This document shows, piece by piece, positions 45,417 to 57,656 of a DNA stretch of 64,000 bases (position 1 is the first letter of the stretch; the number at the start of each line of letters is the position of its first letter). A program made the position numbers and the translations under genes. The notes beneath the pieces were generated by a model. The model saw only the letters and a list, made by a program, of their open reading frames with translations, was not told the origin of the DNA and made no database searches. The stretch is from Isoetes taiwanensis. Lineage: Eukaryota > Streptophyta > Lycopodiopsida > Isoetales > Isoetaceae. The stretch is taken from contig JAJEKV010000031.1 in assembly GCA_021234155.1 (NCBI GenBank), positions 12,820,928-12,884,927 on the forward strand, written 5' to 3'.

Positions 45417-47460
45417 ATGTCTCGGGAAATACAGCAATCAGAACAGATGGGACAGCCTTTGGAAAGCGTGCAGGCAGAGTCAGTATTGGGGGAAAAGGAA
45501 AAGGAAGTTAAAGGGTCAGGGAATGATGTGAATGGGAATAATGCCAAATTCGAAGAATTACAGGATCTGACCCGTACTCTGAGCGAAAAGGGATTTAGGC
45601 AAATCCAAGAAATCGCTGCTCATTTGGCTGCGGTGGAGAAGGGAGAGAAGGTGAAGGACTTCGTTGCTTTTGGAGATTTCCTCACTTCCTTATCAGACAT
45701 GGTGAACACGAGGCGTTCCTCTGGAGTTGGTACCTTGCAGTGGCAGAAGGAGGCCGTCAATCAAATTTTGGAGTATGCCAATCAGATCCAGGAGGACGTT
45801 AGAAATGAGCTCTTAACTGAAAAGGTTCCGGCTTTTACTGGTAAGCCTCTCAGAAATGCTGCAGTAGAAAGTAAGCTTAAGTTTCTTAAATCCCGGGGGC
45901 TCATAGGTTGTGTTCGACATGAGGGGGTTCGGCTACAGTATGTAAAAGGGGAACTTGAAAAAATGGAGCCTGGGGTAGTAATCAATAGTATTTACTGGAT
46001 AGAATTCCCATTCTTCATGGTTGAATGTGGAAATGGCCAGACCCCGAGCTTCCTACTTAAACAGGGCACCATCACCAAAGCCAACACTCAACTCTTTTTC
46101 CAAAAGTGGTACCCTTCTTTCGATCCACAGAACTTCTCCGAGCTATACCATCCGGCTTGGACCTCTCAAGATGGTCTCAATCCTATGTATTGGAATGAGC
46201 AATCTCGACATTCTCTTCCAAACACACGGGAATGTGTTTAGTTGGGAAGTTTCACAGATAAAGCTCCAAGAGTTTGGGCCTGATAGACCCGCTTAAACCA
46301 ATTCCTCGAGAGATCAAGTTTGTGGATTACTTTGGTAATCCCAAGGCTCAAACTTGCATGGCGTGGACTCCCCAACCATGCCAAACATGTGGAATTAGGG
46401 TCGCATGGAGGGAAAGTTTGCAAAGGTGAGGGTAGAGTTAAAGAAATCCCCGCACAAGCAAGACTCGTGGAATTTCTGTGTTAGTGGAAAACAGATGAAG
46501 GAGTTTGGATCACTCCAAACAAGGAAAACAGGAAAGACGGAAAGAAAAAGAGTAATAAAAAATGGTAGTGAGAAAAGAAAAAGAAGAAAACAGAAACTCA
46601 GAGAAGAAAAGGAAAAAGAAAAAATGAAGATAGATTTGGGAAGAACTCTTGAGAGGAAAACAAGGACTGAATGGAAGAAAAAAGTGCAATTCTTGGAAGA
46701 TTCAACCAAAGTCAAAGTCCTCTACAACCCTGATCCTAAAGGGAAAAATATCTCTATTGGGAGTGGAGCCCAGAATACCTCTAAAGTGCCCAGATCCATG
46801 ACCTTAACTATAATGGAACCAAATCTACAGGGAAAGATTTATTCTCCCTCCTCGGATTCATCGGGAGATAAGGATGAGGGGGGACCCAGCTCTCCCAAAT
46901 CTCTGATAACCCAGAGCACAGACTCTCCTTTACCAGTTATAGAACTCTTCCCTAGAGAACCTAGACTGACTGTAACAGACCAATCCATGATTGAAAAGGA
47001 GGATAAACAGAGGCTTCCGGAAGCTGGACCAGAGAAGGGAAATGAAGTGTCTTCCAGTAGCATCCTACTGGTACCTAATGAACAGAAGGGATATCACATA
47101 ACGGGGGCAGATTCCTCTGTAGCAGAAGAGAATGAAATCCCATGTGGCAGGGAGGTGATTAAACAGCAGGGGAGCCCGATAACAGAGGTAGTCTCCCCGA
47201 CAACAGAGGGGAATGAAGCCCCTTCTGGCAGAGAGGGAGATGTCTTCAAGACACCAGCTGCTCAGCTCAAAGAACTGAGGGATCCCTCTTCTGCTTTATC
47301 AGGCAAATTTTGGGATGATGAAGGAGGAAGTGAAGAAGAGAATGAGTTCTCTAAGGAATCCTTTGTAACCCCACTCCCTCAGGTCAAGAGGAGACAAAAG
47401 AAGGTCTATTCTACAAGAGAGAATGGGCCTGTGGTTACTCGAAGTACCATTGCCAAATGA
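45417..47460 (+). pseudogene. LINE ORF1 (DUF4283/zinc-knuckle RNA-binding protein), frameshifted
   Basis: ATG 45417 (MSREIQQSEQMGQ). The first block runs open to about 46160 with a DUF4283-like core (PFFMVECGNGQTPSFLLKQG). Frame changes near 46160-46270 and again near 46395 separate the zinc knuckle, whose C-QPCQTCG...GGKVC residues remain visible around 46375-46425. The C-terminal block 46405-47460 is very Lys/Glu-rich at first, then Ser/Pro/Glu-rich, ending NGPVVTRSTIAK. Its stop overlaps the ORF2 start as ATGA (47457-47460). ORF1 proteins of plant L1 elements bind element RNA. Confidence 0.8.
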
Positions 47461-50400
47461 AGGTTGTCTCCTGGAATATGAGAGGTATAAAGGGTCCCCT
47501 GAAAAGGAAAAGGGCTCTGATTGCTCTCAAAGAAATTAAGGCGGATATAGTGCTGCTTCAAGAACATAGGCTTCCTGCCTTTGAAGCCTCCAATTTGGAG
47601 AATTGGATATTCCCTAATGGTGAGTCCGTTTGGGCTCCTGCTGATGGTACCAAAGGGGGTATCTGCATTGCCTGGAATGGTTTGAAAAAAACTGGTTCCT
47701 TTTCTCACCCCTCTGGGAGATGGCAGGTAGCATTTCTGGAAGTGGAAAAAGAGCAGGTGGGTATCATAAATGTTTATGCATCTACCTCCCCTGAAGAAAG
47801 AGAAGAACAATGGAAAAACATGACAGACTGGTTACAAAGACAGAGTATTGACAATTGGGTGTTGAGTGGTGACTTCAACAACACTCCTTCTTGGGATCAG
47901 AAGGCAGGCAAAAAGATTAACATGTCAAAAGGGGAAAGACACCAGTGGGATAAGCTAATTCATAGTTTTATCTACCATGCCCCATCCTCCTCCAATGCGT
48001 ATTCATGGTGTAACAAAAGAAAAGGTGTAGACAGGGTCTATTGCCTGTTGGATAGATATTATACCAACCTATCTTCCTTGGATGGGTGGGATAACCTCAC
48101 TGTAATCAATGATTGTAGTAATTCCATCTCGGACCACTATCCTCAGATTCTAGAAATGGGTCTTCTTCCCCAAAAAAGAATGGCTGATACCCCATTCAAA
48201 TTCAATGTTAGCTTCCTCAACAATAAAACCTTTTGTGATGATTTCACAAGGTTCTATTCTTCCCTGGTTCCCATCAATGCAAGTGGATCAATGAAGGAAT
48301 TCACATATAGATGTAAACAGATGAAGAATTGGATTAAGCAATGGGGCAGAGAATGGAGCAAGAAAAAAAAAACAAGAAAAGAATGAAATATACATGGAGA
48401 TGAAAGTAGTTCGGCAAAGTCTTTTCATAGATAAAGACAATTCACAATTACAGCAGAGGGAAGAAATTCTTGAAAGGAAGGTGAAGCTGATTGAAGAGCA
48501 TGAAGCAAAGAGTCTGGCTATCAAAAACAGGAGTTTATACATCAATCACATGGATGACTGCAACTCTAAATTCTTTTTTAGAGCTGCCAAAAGCAGATTG
48601 ATGAATAATGGTATTGTTTCTGTAAAGAATGATAGGCATCAGGAGATATCCAAGATGGAGGATATCCAGAATTTTTTCTTCACCAAATACAAGGACCTTT
48701 TTGCAGCCAAACAAACAGACAGTAACAAAATGTTGGAATTTTTTGACTATCTTGGCCCTAAAGATCAAAATATAAGTGATAGACACCTACTGGAAACACC
48801 AATGGAGGAAGAGATCCTGAAAATCATTAAGTGTATGGCCCACGGTAAAAGCCCTGGGCCAGATGGGTTTCCTCCAGAATTTTATGAGCACTTCTGGTCT
48901 TTAGTTGGCAAAGATCTTACCCTGTTTGTTCAAGGTGCATGGCAGGCCGAGAAATTACATCCAGCTGTAAATGCTGGGCTAATTGCTCTAGTTCCTAAGG
49001 TGGACAAGCCTGCCACCTTCTCAGATTGGAGGCCCATCTCGTTGACAAATGTTACATACAAAATTGTGGCCAAAATATTTGCCAACAGACTCAAGAAAGT
49101 CCTGCAGGAGAAAATAAACAATGTTCAATCTGGCTTTCTTCCTGGGAGAAGCATTCTTGATAACTTCATTGGGGCCTATGAAGGGCTTCATTGGAACAGA
49201 TCCTCCAATCAGAAATGTGTACTTCTAAAACTTGATTTTAGAAGAGCTTATGACAGGGCCATGAGTCAACTCGGATTCTCCAAAGAAGTTATAGATAAGA
49301 TAACGGGATTCAATGCTACTGTGATGCTTTCACCAAGATTAATAAATGGTTCCCCCTCCTCTTTTTTTGAGTGTAAAAGAGGGGTTAGACAGGGTTGTCC
49401 TCTGGCCCCTTACCTCTTTCTTATTGTAGCTGAGATGGTCACAAGGATTATCCTAAGAATGCAACAAGATGGCAGAATTAGCTGCCTCAATTTACCTGTG
49501 GCAAATGAATCCTTGTCAGTAATGCAGTATGCAGATGACACGTTTGTATTCCTAAAGGAGCAAGGAGACAGCATACCAAATTTTCTTGTGACCATGGACC
49601 CCGTTTGGGAAAGCGCGGGGAGTGATGTTAAATAAAGAAAAATGTGCAATTGTCTCTGATAGTTCAGAAAGTTATATTCAAGGAATCAAAGTGTGTGGAC
49701 ATCATTCTGCAACCAAGTTATTGGGTTTACCCCTGGCATTAAATATGAGCCTCCATGGCCTGTGGGAACCAATTGTGGCTAAAATAAAGAAGAAATTGCA
49801 GGTGTATCCCAAAACTTTATCCCTGGCTGGGAGAGTGGAAATAATAAATAGTGTTATAGCTAGTTCACATGTTTTCTTCTCATCAGCCATAATAGCAGAC
49901 AAGAAGTCTTACCAAGAGCTGGAATCTATCATGAGGGAGTTCATTTGGCAAGGATCACATATGGTTGGATGGCAACATTTAACCTTGCCAAAGAAAAAAG
50001 GTGGACTTGGATGTAAAGATCTCTTTCTTCAGGCACAGGCCCTTGCTGCAAAACTGGTTTGGAGAACAATAACTGCTCATTCAAAATCCCCAGCCCTTCT
50101 TCTGACAAATTTCTGGCTCAGTAAAACTACTTTGGTTGGTAGTCCTTCCACTCCTCATCATATTCCGGATTCTGTTTTCTATCAGCTTGATCCAGGTCCA
50201 GGTACATCCCAGATCATGAGGAGGATTATACAAGCTTGGAACAGGGTTTCTGTTTGCTTCAAAGCTCAACCAATGAATAAAATCTCAGATGAGTTCAATT
50301 TTTTCTGGCACCAAGGACTCACACATGAGAATGATGGGTGTTTAGCATTAAAACATCCTAGGAAATATAAGGAGTGGAGGCTCAAAGGGTTAGATACAAT

Positions 50401-51055
50401 TGGCAGTATGTCAAATGGGCCAGTATGGAAAACTTGGCAGGAAGTGTCTACTCTGGTGCAGGGCTCTGTTTGTAACAGAAATATTTACAATGCCTTGACC
50501 CAACACCCTAATGGAGCAGGGAATGTGGAAAGAGGATACAATTGGACTCTGGATGATAAAGGCTATAAAGTAGCCAAGGTTTATTCACTCCTGCTGAATT
50601 CTCAAGAGACAAAGGTCTCTAGACAATGGGGCTGCCCGGAAACTGATGCTATTTGTGTCATTCGAAAGGGATGGAAGATACAGAGTGCCAAGAAAACTAT
50701 CTTGTTCAGGTGGCTTCTTTTGAACAAAAGTCTGAAATCTAATGCATACAGAGCCAGATTTAACAATCAAGTCTCAGATAGGTGTCCTTTAGGCTGTGGC
50801 CAAGCTGAAACTTCAACTCATATCTTCATTTGTCCTTGGCTTATCCCCTTTTGGCAGTGGATTCATGCATTTATTGGATTTACTCCAGCTAGTGAACCAG
50901 ATCTGTTTACCTTCCTCTCCTCTGGCTCCTCCTTCATGAGTACAGTAAGAACCTTGTGTTTGTGGGCAATTTGGAAGCATAGGAATGGAGTGGCCATCAA
51001 TCACTCTGCTCCAGACATAAATTCCATCAAATCCACTCTTCAACGGAGTTACTGA
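47457..51055 (+). pseudogene. LINE ORF2 (endonuclease-reverse transcriptase), two frameshifts
   Basis: ATG 47457. The APE-type endonuclease has VVSWNMRG, LLQEHRL, GDFNN and SDHYPQI. Frame changes at an A-run near 48362-48371 into 48394-49635, with RT blocks HGKSPGPDGFPPEFY, SDWRPISLTNVTYKIVAKIF, SGFLPGRSILDNF, LLKLDFRRAYDR, RGVRQGCPLAPYLF and MQYADDTF. A second change near 49610-49622 leads to 49622-51055: thumb (MLNKEKCAIVSDSSE, ATKLLGLPL), then zf-RVT (VSDRCPLGCGQAETSTHIF). After LDFRRAYDR about eight residues usual in L1 RTs (the VEW... part of block A) are missing, an in-frame deletion. Catalytic YADD and the first Asp are present. It nicks target DNA and reverse-transcribes its RNA there. 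Confidence 0.9.
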
Positions 51056-51171
51056 TGCGACCATGGCACAATGATTGCTTAAGGGTTCTAATTATGACAG
51101 TAAATTGGGATGCTCGGCTCCTTCCGTGGGTTCTACTCTTTCTTTACATTGTATTTTAACAAACTTTCTCG

Positions 51172-51534
51172 ATGTGGATGATGAGTACCGGTCAGAAACA
51201 CCATGAAGGCGGACATTACAGGGAGGTCCCGGAAGGAACGGTGCCTTTATCACATCAGGAAGTCCTTGAAGCTCTGCTGTGGGTTAAAATAGAAGTTATT
51301 ATGGTGAAGACACTGAAACGGGTGTTAGCTGATGCGGATATTTGGGAGTTCAAGCAGGAACTCAAGAACTATTTCGAACAGAAGCTTGGTATTTGTGAAT
51401 CATGCAGGGATTCGTGGATACTTCACATTCTGGACTCTTCTGCTTATGGAGCCGTGGAACTGGATTATCTCCTTTCTAAGTACACTGATCAAGCCTTTGC
51501 CATCATTACTCTTGATGGGGTGATGGATGACTGA
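51172..51534 (+). CDS. Possible third ORF in the LINE 3' region
   Basis: 120 codons from ATG 51172 (MWMMSTGQKHHEGGHYREVP), uninterrupted, 117 bp after the ORF2 stop and upstream of the poly(A). Composition is protein-like, with an amphipathic helix region (LKRVLADADIWEFKQELKNY), CESCRDSW and a conserved-looking tail ending LDGVMDD. It is not an RNase H domain. It may be a captured gene piece or a real accessory ORF. No family recognised. Confidence 0.45.
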   Translation: MWMMSTGQKHHEGGHYREVPEGTVPLSHQEVLEALLWVKIEVIMVKTLKRVLADADIWEFKQELKNYFEQKLGICESCRDSWILHILDSSAYGAVELDYLLSKYTDQAFAIITLDGVMDD

Positions 51535-51757
51535 AGAGACAGAGGAACTCCTAATCGACTTTTTGGACTTAATGCTCTTACTATAGTTATATTTGAAATT
51601 ACTTTATGCTTCCAATCTTAAAACAGTGTTCTAATTTTTGAAATATTTCCTCCTTTGGAGAGTTGGGCCAGTTTAGTCATGGCCTGTATAGCAGGGTCTA
51701 CCCTGCCATTTTGTATTACTATGTTTATCATGTAATATAATACTTCTGCCGTTTCCT

Positions 51758-51798
<41 letters not shown>

Positions 51799-53077
51799 GG
51801 GGTTGGATTAAATTTCAAGGTCAATATATCATGGGAGTTTTAGGCCATCCTATGAACATAGATGTCATCTCCCCTTCTTACAAGTGAATCCCCAGGATGA
51901 TCATTGGCGCCAACTCTAGTGCTCAGTCAACACTCCAAAATAGAATGTTCATAAAAGTAAGAGAAGCGGGAAGGTGCCATTCGTGCACCTTCCTTTAGCG
52001 GTGGTTGGGTGACATATGTTTAATAAGATATTGGTATACCAACATATGTATAGTGCCATCTTATGCATCTTACTTTTAGATCATTAGTAAGGTGATGTGG
52101 GCTTCCTCTCATTATAGTAAGATATGTAAACTAGGCATAGTTACAAAACATATAGTAATATGACCATTCGTTATATATTTTTTTACTATATAAAGTTGTA
52201 GATGTTTGTGATCTACAGGTGCATATGTGTAAGATATTACACAAAATTCCATAAGATACCTAGTAAGTTATACATGTTTGTACTATACTTCATATTATAT
52301 GAAGGAATGCTTTAGTTGTTGTCTAGAAAGATTAATATAAAATATCAAATAAATCTTATGTAATGAGATATCATTAATAAATATTTCTACTTAGTATATT
52401 CCAAAATTGTTGAATGTTATTTGAATGGAATCCTCTAGGAAACAACATCCTCTTGGAAAAAAACAAAAAGGGGCAGCAAGGATTTAAAAGAACTAAAACT
52501 TCAGTCAATTTCCTTCCCCCCATGGGCCTCACTAGCAAATCTAAATCAGCGAAAGATTGGTGCATAGGTTCAATTCCCATCTCCTCATATAATCTCTAAA
52601 CCACGGGAGAAGATATATCGCATACATAAAGATAAAATCTCCTCTACTAGCTTCACTATATAAGACGAATCAACAACCTAGCTACTTTATTATATGATGG
52701 CTATATCATAGAGACATCAGCTTCTCCTCAAATGGCTTCATCGAGTGCCCCCCATTGATGGCCCGTCTATCTTCTCCTATAATTCCAGCTTTACAAACTT
52801 TAGTATCTTTTTTGGGGGGTTCAATTTTATGTGTTCAATTCTCCCTCCTACAAATACCAACTTGAACATATCTTCCTATGTTATGGAGTCAACAATTTAC
52901 TTCGTTTGTACAACAAGCTTGCCATATCATGGACCACATTCTCACCAAATGGCTTTGTCATATTACTCAAAAGCCAGGCTACTCGCATCAGTGTCCCATA
53001 TTCTTTGGTCTAAATTTCAAGCAGCTTGAGACCACATTCTTGTGGCTCTAGCTCATCCATCCTTGCCACATAACCAC

Positions 53078-53965
53078 ACATAACAACCAACACATAACAA
53101 TTATCACAACCATTAGATCCAACACATTTAAATTAAAATCCCCCTTAAACCCCCTTTGGTTTGGGTGCATATTCTACATATTCTAAACGAGGTGCACCCT
53201 GGACTACCACAGTCGTCGGATCTGTCAATCCTACGGCCTAGACTGTATGTTGGAGCCTCTGGACACCTCTCGTTTCGATTATGCTCAATTATGATTGGGG
53301 ACGCCTATGATTTTAAGATGTCAAATACGAGTTTGCCTAAGGTTTTGATGGTATATGGAGCCTCTATACGGTTTCGCTTAAGCTTTTAGAATATGAAATA
53401 CGAGGATTCGAACCTCTACCAAAATAACTCAATGTCCTAATAAGACTACTTTAACCAATTTAACCAGTGAGCTAATATGAATATTTTTTATCTTAAATCC
53501 ATGTTTTTTTTTATAATAACCCATTGAATTGGTTTAGGGATATGGTCTATGGTTTCAAGAATTATATCTATATCAAATCCCCCTGGAACCCCCTGTTATT
53601 TTGCTACATATTCACACGGGGGGTGACTCCAGGCAACGAGAGCTGTTGGATAGGCATATTCACCCCTTATTCCTTAATTTACACCGTACGTAAAGTTCCT
53701 CGTTTGTGGGGTATGTAAGTACAAAATTTGCTATACTGTATAACAAGATTTGCAAAATACTATAAGATTTGAAGCAAAATACTATATGGTGTTGATTTTG
53801 AACGTGCAAAAAATATAATTATAAGGGCTCTCGCTGCCCTACGTCACCCCCCGTGTGAATATGCACCCAAACCAAAGGGGGTTTAAGGGGGATTTTAATT
53901 TAAATGTGTTGGATCCAATGGTTGTGATAATTAATGTTAATGGTAGTTATGTGTTGGTTGTTATA
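53078..53965. mobile_element. Foldback (long-TIR) MITE-like element
   Basis: The left arm 53080-53174 and right arm 53857-53963 are inverted copies of each other apart from a 15-nt gap; both contain AAATCCCCCTTAAACCCCC or its complement. A second, inner inverted pair (ATTCACACGGGGGGTGAC, about 53610 and 53840) nests inside. The loop carries a tRNA-like head (53400-53476). No transposase. Confidence 0.7.
53400..53476 (-). ncRNA. tRNA-derived SINE head (copy 1)
   Basis: On the minus strand, box A TAGCTCACTGGTTA (53474-53461) precedes box B GGTTCGAATCC (53414-53404), both near-consensus pol III promoter boxes. The tRNA fold is incomplete. The same sequence occurs at 57873-57950 (minus) and 62303-62380 (plus). 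Confidence 0.6.
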
Positions 53966-55330
53966 CTAAAACAAATTTTGGGCCCTTCGGGCCCTAAAAA
54001 AATCAAAAATATTTAAAAACATGTAAAAATATGTAATATCTAATATATAGCATTAAAAAAAAAAAAAAAAAAAAAAACTAATATGAAGCCGAGTAACTAT
54101 AATATTATAGCATAATGTAACTTAATTACATACGCTTTAAAAGCATATTATTTAAAAATTTATTAAGTCATTGAAGACAGCAAGAGTATTATAGCAATTT
54201 TGAAGCACTCAAAATAGATAGCGGCTTAAGATATGATATACATCTTCGTTGATTTGCCTATCAAGCTTGATGCAGAGGGCAGTTAGCCTATTTACTTGCG
54301 CACGTAAACCCAACCAACCAACCATAATAACAACACATCAATAGGGTCTTCGCCATGCGCAGGTGGTGGTTGCGCTGATGGTGGCAGGACTAATTGAACT
54401 TGATCTTCATTTATTGGATTCTTCGGTACAAGAATGATGTTTGGATCAACATCATGTTGACTTTGCATCGAAGAAATGTCATGTGGAATTGATGGATTGA
54501 GAGATTCCATAGTGCATGAACGTAAAAGGAAAGAAATTGGTTAGATTGATATTAATTTAGAAAATAGAATTTTACTAGTGAAATAAAATTGAATCAATAA
54601 AAGCTTTTGACACTGATATGCTCTACAATAATGTTTTATTCACAAACCTTTAGTAACGAAATAAAATTGAACCAAATAAAAGCTTGGCGAGGTTCATAAA
54701 GAACCAGTGACACTTTCTCAAGGGTTGCTTGGCTTTGGTTTAACAAGTGAAGAAAATCGGCCGGTTTGGTGATGTGGAGTAGGTTTCGTAGAATGGTCGG
54801 TGAAGCGAGATCAAGGATAGAGGTTTTGAAGCAAGCTTGCTCTGTTAGCATTCCACGTGTTGTTACTTCACCCACGGCTATTTCTCTTTCACAATGAAAC
54901 CATTGTTTATCAATCCATATGATTTTGGATGCTCCATATGGCCTTGTTTGGTGATCTCGCACAACTTAAAGCGGCATGGAATAATCCCTTTGTTGTGTGC
55001 ACAAGAATCCATTTGTTGATTGAAGCTAAAGGCTGGTTGCTATGAATAATCCAGCAGGCCAGGAATATCCAAGAAGTTGGAAGCAAACAGAGGGCCTAAA
55101 ACTCTAAACTCTTTTAGAATCTGCAACAAATCTTAGAACAGACAAAGTGAAGGAAACAAAGGCGGGTTTTGCAGCATTGCATTGTAGAACCAGAAAACCA
55201 ATATCTTGTAAAAAATACCATTATATTAACTGAAGAAACATTAAAAAAACAAATACCTTTGTAAATGTGAGCAAAAAATCCTTCTCGTGATAACCTTCCC
55301 ATCAGCAAACATCCACTCCGGCAACAAGAA
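53966..55330. other. Interior of composite insertion, no gene
   Basis: A short hairpin GGGCCCTTCGGGCCC occurs near 53981-53995. A poly(A) run of about 23 lies at 54055-54077. Minus-strand frames of 72-108 codons (54292-54510, 54636-54962) are unrecognised, and the corresponding frames in the second unit are altered, so I do not call them genes. Confidence 0.5.
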
Positions 55331-55343
55331 TCCAAGAGGGCAA

Positions 55344-55455
55344 GTACACATGCACATGCACATGCACATGCACATGCACATGCACAGTACATATGCACAT
55401 GCACATGCACACACGTGCACATGCACGTGCACATGCACATGCATACACATGCGCA
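55344..55455 (+). repeat. (TGCACA)n microsatellite, unit 1
   Basis: Six perfect TGCACA units, then GTACAT and a variant continuation with ACACGTGCACATGCACGTGC. Strictly alternating purine-pyrimidine. Frames through it give artificial Met-His or Cys-Met repeats. Confidence 0.92.
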
Positions 55456-57656
55456 GTGTTCATGCACAAACATGCAGAGAGAGACAACAACCCTCGGATT
55501 GTTTTAGCCAACGAAAATTAACGGCCCATAAAGGGTGCACTCTAGAAATACTATTTAGTACACCTCAATGAATACAACAACGAAATCATAGAAAAACCAT
55601 GAAAAAAAAGCGTATAAAAAACAAAAAGTAACCCCCTGTTATTATGCTACATATCCACTTTCGAAGGTCTAACACCTAGTGTCTAAGTGTAGCCTAATAT
55701 ATAGGTATATAATTAGGCAATAGATGCTCTATGATATGATAATGATCTTTGCATATGCTAATCATGGCCCTAGCCTTTTGGACTAAATTCAGAAAGAGCA
55801 AAAGAGCGACTATTCTTGTCAAGAATATGATAGTCGGGTTGTTAAATTAGGTAGAGTTATTTAAGGCTTCGACACCACTTACAACAACTAAAGGAATGCT
55901 ATTTTCATGGATTGATTCTCTAACACTGGTAAATAAGTAAAAATTATCAACATATTATGATATGGTACACTTCCCAAACATGAATGTTGTTAAGCAGTTT
56001 GATCCATATTTCCCTTGTTTACTCTGGTGGGTCTCTAAGTAAACGAGAGAAAGTTGTTCCAAGCAGCCTCCCATGTAACAAAATCGTCAAATCGTACAAG
56101 AAATCTCATTTTTCCATAGCATCAAGTGTGTTGGCAATAGCAGCATACGTTCAACCATGGCTCATGCCTTTTGGAGTAGATTGTCACATTCCCAAGAAGC
56201 ACCTCTCAAGTGTCACATTTAGAAAGAGTGGCTATTCTCATCAACATAACGATAATTGGGTCGTTTTAATATCTACCTTTAATTTTGGGTGGGTGGGCGG
56301 CCACACCTCTTACAACAATAAAGGGAATGTTATTTGCATGATTGATACGTGATGCACTTCTGAACCATTATATTGTTAGGGTACGATGTTTGATCCAGTG
56401 TTCCCTTATTTACTTTGATATATAGGACATCGTCATGTTTAAATAAGCATACGATAACAAGAAATCTAATAAGTCCACAAAAATGTGGTATTTTTTATTT
56501 ATTATTTTGACGTGGCTTTAACATGACAAATACGTGGATATACCATAGATAACCCATGGTTTAAACATGACTGAGTCTGATAAAATTTATGGAGCTAGTG
56601 GTCCACAAAGGAAAGGTGTCCCTTCCAAACAGTCTGTCATGTAATAAAATCACCAAAACGTACAAGAAATCTCATTCTGTCACAACAGCAAGTGTCTTAG
56701 GAGCTAGTGGCAAAGAGCATGTCTAAGAATGTAGACTGGACAAAGATGGAGGTCCACTTGCTGGGGCATCTCAAGCTCATAATCTAGCCCCATTTCGTGA
56801 ATTTGCTATGCTTTCAAGACTCCTTCCAATTTACTCCAATGCGACGAGAACTAGGTGTTGCATGAACGATCCATCAATTAGTATCATTTTTATGGAAGAA
56901 AATCTGCTCAACTTGTCTAGGATAAACAAACGGCTCATCCATTTCTCTTAAAAATTTAGTAGAATTTACCTCACAATAACCCGATAGATGTTGTCTCGTT
57001 GTGCAAGTTTCTCTCTCATTAACATGCTTTGAACCACTTTACCTTCAATAGATTGACTTTAAAGGAGTGAAAATTCACTTCAACGATATCTGTTATTTGA
57101 TCAACATAATTGAGACCACTTTCTCATGGACGCTATCAATGACGTAAAAAATACTATCAATCTATCTTATGGTTGATTGTCCTAGCAGAAGCTTGACTTT
57201 TTTGCTCAAAGCATGTTGCAATAGCACCATCAAATGTAACTGTGCTTTGATCGATGTGCACGACTAAAATTTTTTGTCTATATATCCACATTGATGTGTA
57301 GAATCTTGCCATAAAAATTAAGAACAATCAATAATATTGAAATGGCAAAATGTACTAACAGAAACTTTGTTTTTTCAGGAATGGAGTAAAACTGCAAAAT
57401 ACTTCTTTGAACAACCAAGAGCTACATTATGGTCATCTGCTGGAATTTCACACCCTTCGACGAGCAGGAGGAGAAAATCTAGGAAGTTTAAAAAATAATG
57501 GAAATTTAGAAATTTGTTAAATACATATTATAAGTTGCTAAGTTCTTAAGTTGATATGGGAAGAAGGTGAAAACAATAATAGGGTGTTGAACATGTTTCC
57601 CCATCCAGGACACCAACCCCATATAATATCACTATAGCCAAAAATCAAAACTTGTA

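Larger units (their letters stand above)
44948..51796 (+). mobile_element. Near full-length L1-type LINE
   Basis: 6.85 kb: G-rich 5' UTR, ORF1 (DUF4283/zinc-knuckle type), ORF2 (EN-RT-zf-RVT), a possible third ORF, and a poly(A) of about 37 (51760-51796). It is flanked by the 10-bp target duplication TAGGGGTTGG (44938-44947 and 51797-51806). The uninterrupted target is present at 2315-2324 in R1 copy A. Frameshifts in both ORFs make this copy non-autonomous as sequenced. Confidence 0.95.
44633..56705 (+). repeat. R1 repeat family, copy D (split by two insertions)
   Basis: Colinear with the reverse complement of copy A in three blocks: 44633-44947, 51807-53077 and 55655-56705. The gaps hold the LINE (44948-51796) and a 2.6-kb composite insertion (about 53078-55654). 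Copy A gives the uninterrupted sequence at both junctions. The second insertion is bordered by CCAC at 53074-53077 and 55655-55658. Confidence 0.88.
53183..57656 (+). repeat. 4.48-kb tandem duplication, unit 1
   Basis: Head-to-tail with 57657-62140. Both junctions share the 5-bp word CTAAA (53183-53187, 57657-57661, 62141-62145). It holds part of the foldback element, the microsatellite, R1 sequence (55655-56705) and a tail (56706-57656) with no gene I recognise. Confidence 0.93.

Noticed and set aside
55114-55511. Minus- and plus-strand frames of Met-His or Cys-Met-His-Val repeats around the microsatellite
   Set aside because: They are forced by the TGCACA repeat in every frame; no independent protein signal, and the same frames appear in unit 2 with a different length.
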